A stretch of DNA of 64,000 bases from Micromonospora sp. Llam0 (GTDB lineage Bacteria; Actinomycetota; Actinomycetes; Mycobacteriales; Micromonosporaceae): positions 496,001 to 560,000 of the forward strand of contig NZ_RJJY01000002.1 of NCBI RefSeq assembly GCF_003751085.1. The letters run 5' to 3'. Below are positions 59,962-64,000 of the stretch, piece by piece. Both the position numbers and the translations under genes were made by a program. Numbering within the stretch: the stretch's first letter is position 1; each line of letters opens with the position of its first letter. The notes beneath the pieces are model-generated. The model saw only the letters and a program-made list of their open reading frames with translations, was not told the DNA's origin and did not search any database.

Positions 59962-61848
59962 TCAGTGGACGCGCCACAGTTGGAAGGTTGGGCCGTCGGC
60001 GGGCAGGGTCAGGGTGCCGTCGGCGGCCGGGCGGAGCGGGGGTGCGCCGCCGTACAGGTTGGCGAGGGCCGGAGCAGCAGCGTCCGGCGGGGCCACCAGA
60101 CCGGTCAACCGCACCGGAGCACCCGACGCACGCCGGGCCAACGCCAACACCGACCCGGTCGGCGACTCCCGCAAGTAGACCAGGGCGTCGTCATCGGCGT
60201 ACACCCAGCGCAGGCCGCCGTGCCGCAGCTCCGGCACCTCCCGACGCAACGCCACCAACGCCCGGTAGGCCCCGAACGTCGCCTCATCCCACGAGCCTGG
60301 CCGATCCCACGGCATCGGCGTCCGTGAACCCTCCCCGTTGTCGCCCCGCAACCCCAGCTCATCCCCGGCGAACACCATCGGCGTCCCCGGCAGGGTGAAC
60401 TGCAACCCGGCCGCCACCTCCTGCCGGGCCGCGTCCCCGACCACCGTCCGAATCCGGGCCGAGTCATGCGAGCCGAGCAGCTGCCACAAATGCACCAACG
60501 ACCGCCACGACACCAACGCCCCGAACGCCCGCATCGTCGCCAACGCCGCCGACCCCGACCGGGCCGGCACCCCACCCGGTACGCCGAGGAAGTCCGGCAA
60601 CCCCAACGTCGGTGACCGCAGCCAGCTCCACACCGGCCGGGTGAACCCGGCATAGTTCATCGTGCCGTGCCAACCGTCGGCGTCCAGGTCACGGGTGAAG
60701 TCGTGCCCGTGCTCGGCGACGATCAGCCCATCCGGCCGAGTGTCGGCGACCGCCCGGCGCAGCAGGGCGGCCACCTCCAGGGTGAGCGCATCGGCACCGC
60801 GCCGGCCGGTCATGTTGGCGACGTCGATCCGCCAACCGTCCAACCCGTACGGCGGCAGCAGCCACCGCCGCGCCACCGACGATGGCCCGTCGACGAAGCG
60901 TCGCCGCAGCTCAGCGCTGCCCCAGTTGAGTTTCGGCAGCGACTTCACACCCAGCCACGACTCATAATCACCGTCGTCGCCGAAGTAGTACAGCTCCCGC
61001 TCCGCCGACGTTACGTCCGACCCGGCGGCGGTGAACCACGGGTGGGCGTCGCCGGTGTGGTTGCTGGTGATGTCGCCGAGCAGCCGCCAGCCGCGAGCGT
61101 GCACCGCCGCCGACAGCCGCGCCAGCGCGTCGTCCCCGCCGAGCAGCGGGTCGACGTGGTCGAACGCGGCGGCGTCGTACCGGTGGTTGGACCGGGCCGG
61201 GAAGATCGGCGTCAGGTAGACGGTGTTGACGCCGAGCCGCTCCAGGTGGTCGAGCCGCTCCCGGATGCCGTCCAGGTCACCGCCGTAGAACTGGTGCGGC
61301 GTCTCCGGCCCGCGCCCGACGACCGGGGTGTCCCAGTCGCACCGGATCGCCCAGTCCGGCAGCTCCCGCCCGGCAGCGGCAGCCGACCGGGCGAACCGGT
61401 CCGGGAAGATCTGATAGATCACCGCCTCGGCGGCCCAGGCCGGCGGCGCATCGTGGGTGACGAGCCGGAAGTCGGTGGCGTCCGGCACGTCGTGGTCGAC
61501 CTCGCCGACCCCGGTCAACCAACGCCGCCCACCCCCGCCGCCACCAGCAGAGCCGCCGCCAGCAGCAGCGCCGCCGGCCAGCAGGAAACGGTACGGCGTG
61601 ACCGGGTTACCGGCCTGCACCTCGCCCCGCCACCACACGTCCCCGTTCGGATCCTGCCGGTCGACCACCGCCTCGGAGAAGCGCGGCTCACCATCGACTA
61701 TGGAGCGTACCCACAGGTTGTCGACCGGCCGCGCACCCGCCGGCACCCGGACGAAGACCGACACCCGATCACCCAGGTTTACCCCGGCGGCGGCACCCGG
61801 CGCATACAACGACGACCCGTCATGGTGCGCCTCGAACAGCTGGCCCAC
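59962..61848 (-). CDS. GH13 alpha-amylase / maltodextrin-active glucosidase
   Basis: This 628-aa glycoside hydrolase has all four conserved GH13 regions: DITSNHTGDAH (I), GWRIDVANM with the nucleophile Asp (II), IVAEHGHD with the acid/base Glu (III) and LLGSHDSARI with the transition-state Asp (IV). VIYQIFPDRFAR at the start of the barrel is typical of neopullulanase and maltogenic-amylase relatives. No signal peptide is seen, so it acts in the cytoplasm on imported maltodextrins, as expected from its place 3 nt downstream of malG. Confidence 0.92.
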   Translation of the reverse strand: MGQLFEAHHDGSSLYAPGAAAGVNLGDRVSVFVRVPAGARPVDNLWVRSIVDGEPRFSEAVVDRQDPNGDVWWRGEVQAGNPVTPYRFLLAGGAAAGGGSAGGGGGGRRWLTGVGEVDHDVPDATDFRLVTHDAPPAWAAEAVIYQIFPDRFARSAAAAGRELPDWAIRCDWDTPVVGRGPETPHQFYGGDLDGIRERLDHLERLGVNTVYLTPIFPARSNHRYDAAAFDHVDPLLGGDDALARLSAAVHARGWRLLGDITSNHTGDAHPWFTAAGSDVTSAERELYYFGDDGDYESWLGVKSLPKLNWGSAELRRRFVDGPSSVARRWLLPPYGLDGWRIDVANMTGRRGADALTLEVAALLRRAVADTRPDGLIVAEHGHDFTRDLDADGWHGTMNYAGFTRPVWSWLRSPTLGLPDFLGVPGGVPARSGSAALATMRAFGALVSWRSLVHLWQLLGSHDSARIRTVVGDAARQEVAAGLQFTLPGTPMVFAGDELGLRGDNGEGSRTPMPWDRPGSWDEATFGAYRALVALRREVPELRHGGLRWVYADDDALVYLRESPTGSVLALARRASGAPVRLTGLVAPPDAAAPALANLYGGAPPLRPAADGTLTLPADGPTFQLWRVH

Positions 61849-61851
61849 AAG

Positions 61852-62712
61852 CTAACCCTTCACAGACCCGGAGGTGAGACCGGAAACGATGTAGCGGCTA
61901 AGCAGCTGAAACACCAGCACCGTCGGGATCGCCGTCAGCAGGGTGCCGGCGGCGAAGATCCCGAAGTTGTTGTTCCGCTCCCCTGCCACCAGGCCGTACA
62001 TGCCGACCGCCAGGGTCTTCGCCTCCGGGTTGGTGAGGAAGACGTTGGCGATCAGGAACTCGTTGATGGTGTTGATGAACGCCAGCAGCCCGGTGACCGC
62101 CAGGATCGGCGCCACCAACGGCAGCATGATCCGGAAGAACACCTGGGCGTGCGACGCCCCGTCCATGGTGGCCGACTCGTCCAACTCCCTCGGCAGGGTG
62201 TCGAAGAAGCCTTTCATCAGCCACGTGTTCACCCCGAGCGCGCCACCGAGGTAGAGCAGCATCAGCCCCCACGGGGTGTTGAACCCGATCGTCGGCCACA
62301 GGTCGGTGATCGTCGAGAAGATCAGGAAGATCGCCACGATCGCCAGGAACTGCGGGAACATCTGGATCAGCAGCAGCGACAGCAGCCCGACCCGCCGGCC
62401 CCGGAACCGCATCCGGGAGAAGGCGTACGCCGCCAGCGACGACAGGAACACCGACGCGAACGACGCCAGCCCGGCGATCAGCAGCGAGTTGCCGAACCAG
62501 CGGCCGAACGCCGTGTCGGCGAACAGCCGCCGGAAGTTGTTGCCCGACGCCCCGGTCGGGAACAGGTCGGTCGACGACAGGGTGCCCAGCGGGTTCACCG
62601 CCGCCGACAGCACGAACACGATCGGGAACAGCGAGAACGCCACGGCCAGCAGCGCCACCAGGTGCCGCCAGCCGACCCGACCCAGCCAACGGGTGAACGT
62701 GCGCCGGTTCAC
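61852..62712 (-). CDS. malG: Maltodextrin ABC transporter permease MalG-like
   Basis: This 286-aa permease has six membrane segments and the MalG-type EAA loop around ELDESATMDGASHAQVFFRI with MLPLVAPILAV. The N-terminus FSLFPIVFVLSAAVNPLGTL is also characteristic. The start is GTG 62712, overlapping the upstream permease gene by 4 nt. It forms the membrane channel with MalF. Confidence 0.92.
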   Translation of the reverse strand: MNRRTFTRWLGRVGWRHLVALLAVAFSLFPIVFVLSAAVNPLGTLSSTDLFPTGASGNNFRRLFADTAFGRWFGNSLLIAGLASFASVFLSSLAAYAFSRMRFRGRRVGLLSLLLIQMFPQFLAIVAIFLIFSTITDLWPTIGFNTPWGLMLLYLGGALGVNTWLMKGFFDTLPRELDESATMDGASHAQVFFRIMLPLVAPILAVTGLLAFINTINEFLIANVFLTNPEAKTLAVGMYGLVAGERNNNFGIFAAGTLLTAIPTVLVFQLLSRYIVSGLTSGSVKG

Positions 62713-64000
62713 GCGTACACCTCTTCCTGTTGCCGGGTGCGCCGGAAGCTGACCGCGGAGATCACCGCGACGAGCGTGAAAATGAAGATCGAGATGGCGG
62801 CGGCGAAGCCGTAGTCCGCGCCGGCCGCACCGAACGCCAACCGGTACGTGTAGGTGATCAGCAGGTCCGTCGCGCCGACGCTCGGGTTGTCCGCCGGGAA
62901 CGGCCCACCCTCGGTCGTCAGATAGATCGCGTTGAAGTTGTTGAAGTTGAACGCGAACGAGGCGATCAGCAGCGGCGTCAACGCCACCAGCAGCAGCGGC
63001 AGCGTCACCCGGCGGAACGCCTGCCACGGGTTCGCGCCGTCGATCGAGCTGGCCTCGGTCAGCTCCTTCGGGATGGCCTGCAACGCGCCGGTGGCGACCA
63101 GGAACATGTACGGGTACCCGAGCCACAGCTGTACGCCGATCACCGCCAGCCGGGCCGACCAGTCCTGCCCGAACCAGTCCACACTCAACCCGAAGAACTG
63201 GTTGATCAGCCCGAAGTCGGTGTTGAACATGTCCCGCCAGACCAGCAGCATCGCGAACGACGGCATCGCGTACGGCAGGATCAGCAGCACCCGGTAAAGG
63301 TTGCGCCCACGCACCCGGTCGGAGTGCAGGGCGAGGGCGCAGAGCAGCCCGAGGATGAAGGTGCCGCCGGTGGAGCCGATCGCGAAGGCGAAGTTCCAGA
63401 CCAGGGTGCCGAGGAACGGCCCGGAGATGCTGCGGTCGGTCAGCACCCGGGTGAAGTTGTCCAGCCCGACGCCGACCCGCCAGCCCTGCAGCAGCCGGTC
63501 GCCGTCGGCGGCGACGAAGGAGCCGGCGTCGTCGTCGGCCGTCCACACCGTGCCCGTCACGGTGTCGGTGACACAATCACAATCGTCGTCGTACGCCCGG
63601 ACGGCGACCCCTTCGTACGCCCGGGACAGCCCGATAGAGCGGATCGCCCCGTCGTCGGTCGGCACCGCCAGGTCGGTGATCTCCTGGCTGCGGGCGCTGG
63701 CCTGGCCGGCGTTGAGCAACGTGAACCCGTCGGCCGCCGTGACCTTGCCGGCGTCGGTGACGGTGACGTCGCCGGCCGGCAGTTCACGCAGCCCGGAATC
63801 GTCACCGGCGTAGACGACCCCGTCGGCCGGGTCGACGACCAGCAACACCAGGTCACCGGTGGCGGCGTCGCCGACCGTGGCGACAGTCATCGCGTACTCG
63901 ATAGATCCTGGCACCTGGACCACCGACGAGGCCTGGATGGCCGCGACCGCCTCGGTTTTGCTGCCCCGGTGTCCGTCGCCGAAGTTGGTGAACGCGGTGG
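62709..64000 (-). CDS. malF: Maltodextrin ABC transporter permease MalF-like, cut by right window edge
   Basis: At least 430 residues are visible; the N-terminal membrane helices lie beyond the window. The frame reads NFGDGHRGSKTEAVAAI at the window edge, then the large extracytoplasmic P2-like region typical of MalF (about 150 residues). Permease segments and the EAA loop follow (ELTEASSIDGANPWQAFRRV, TLPLLLVAL). It should be preceded by a malE-type binding protein gene further right. Confidence 0.92.
   Translation of the reverse strand, partial: TAFTNFGDGHRGSKTEAVAAIQASSVVQVPGSIEYAMTVATVGDAATGDLVLLVVDPADGVVYAGDDSGLRELPAGDVTVTDAGKVTAADGFTLLNAGQASARSQEITDLAVPTDDGAIRSIGLSRAYEGVAVRAYDDDCDCVTDTVTGTVWTADDDAGSFVAADGDRLLQGWRVGVGLDNFTRVLTDRSISGPFLGTLVWNFAFAIGSTGGTFILGLLCALALHSDRVRGRNLYRVLLILPYAMPSFAMLLVWRDMFNTDFGLINQFFGLSVDWFGQDWSARLAVIGVQLWLGYPYMFLVATGALQAIPKELTEASSIDGANPWQAFRRVTLPLLLVALTPLLIASFAFNFNNFNAIYLTTEGGPFPADNPSVGATDLLITYTYRLAFGAAGADYGFAAAISIFIFTLVAVISAVSFRRTRQQEEVYA

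Noticed and set aside
60667..62814. Long plus-strand open frame over the amylase and malG genes
   Set aside because: Arg/Gln/Pro-rich with no motif; antisense shadow of two clear genes.
1..64000. CRISPR arrays
   Set aside because: The only regularly repeated short units are the 18-bp tandem pair at 2463 and the operators; no spaced repeats of 25-40 bp were seen.
1..64000. tRNA, rRNA or tmRNA genes
   Set aside because: No cloverleaf, anticodon stem or rRNA core sequence was noticed, although a covariance search could not be run.

Overview
The window is very GC-rich actinomycete DNA with strong G/C third-position bias, GTG/TTG starts, ATGA-coupled operons and many TetR, MarR, HxlR and WYL regulators. 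The gene set (MalFG/amylase, MurJ, helix-turn-helix/TPR regulators, a Trypco1/trypsin-STAND pair) suggests Micromonosporaceae or a relative; that placement is inference. No rRNA, tRNA or CRISPR array was seen.

1-11 kb is conflict-type accessory DNA, all on the minus strand. It holds a trypsin-STAND NTPase cut by the left edge with its Trypco1 partner, an HNH-type protein, an AbiGi-like protein, and a large uncharacterised gene split by a complete ISKra4-family element. The element has 22-bp inverted repeats and a 9-bp target duplication, and removing it rejoins the frame exactly.

11-33.6 kb is a run of divergent regulator/enzyme pairs: TetR with an NmrA-like reductase, TetR with a ketopantoate reductase-like enzyme, MarR with a hydrolase, HxlR with a quinone oxidoreductase, WYL with a hydrolase, XRE with a short-chain dehydrogenase, and WYL with an epoxide hydrolase. 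Several have clear palindromes in the shared promoter. Also present are an ABC transporter with a two-component system in one operon, an MFS exporter, a DUF7002 protein, a 960-aa stand-alone WD40 protein and an IS701 transposase fragment.

33.6-41 kb holds small genes (HD, DUF6228, VanZ, a P-loop kinase, HicAB with a shortened HicA, ArsR/SRPBCC) mixed with relics.

41-53.6 kb is a mosaic built from repeats. One regulatory module (an inverted repeat built on GGGATG-N-TTCCC followed by a TTGACA box) occurs three times, upstream of murJ and of two regulators. The two regulators share a 446-bp nearly identical promoter/HTH cassette but have unrelated C-terminal domains, and each is coupled to a different enzyme (a phosphotransferase and a 2H phosphoesterase). 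murJ lies between 113-bp direct repeats.

53.7-59.9 kb is a minus-strand island of defence-like genes: an Abi_C protein, a 786-aa protein with a zinc ribbon and a PD-(D/E)XK-like region, an AAA+ ATPase and a DUF6414 protein. A scrambled piece of the amylase gene lies at 51.15-51.33 kb, so the block from there to 60 kb is bracketed by partial direct repeats of amylase sequence. This set is the best candidate for an undescribed system. The right end is a maltodextrin operon: MalF (cut by the window edge), MalG and a GH13 amylase.
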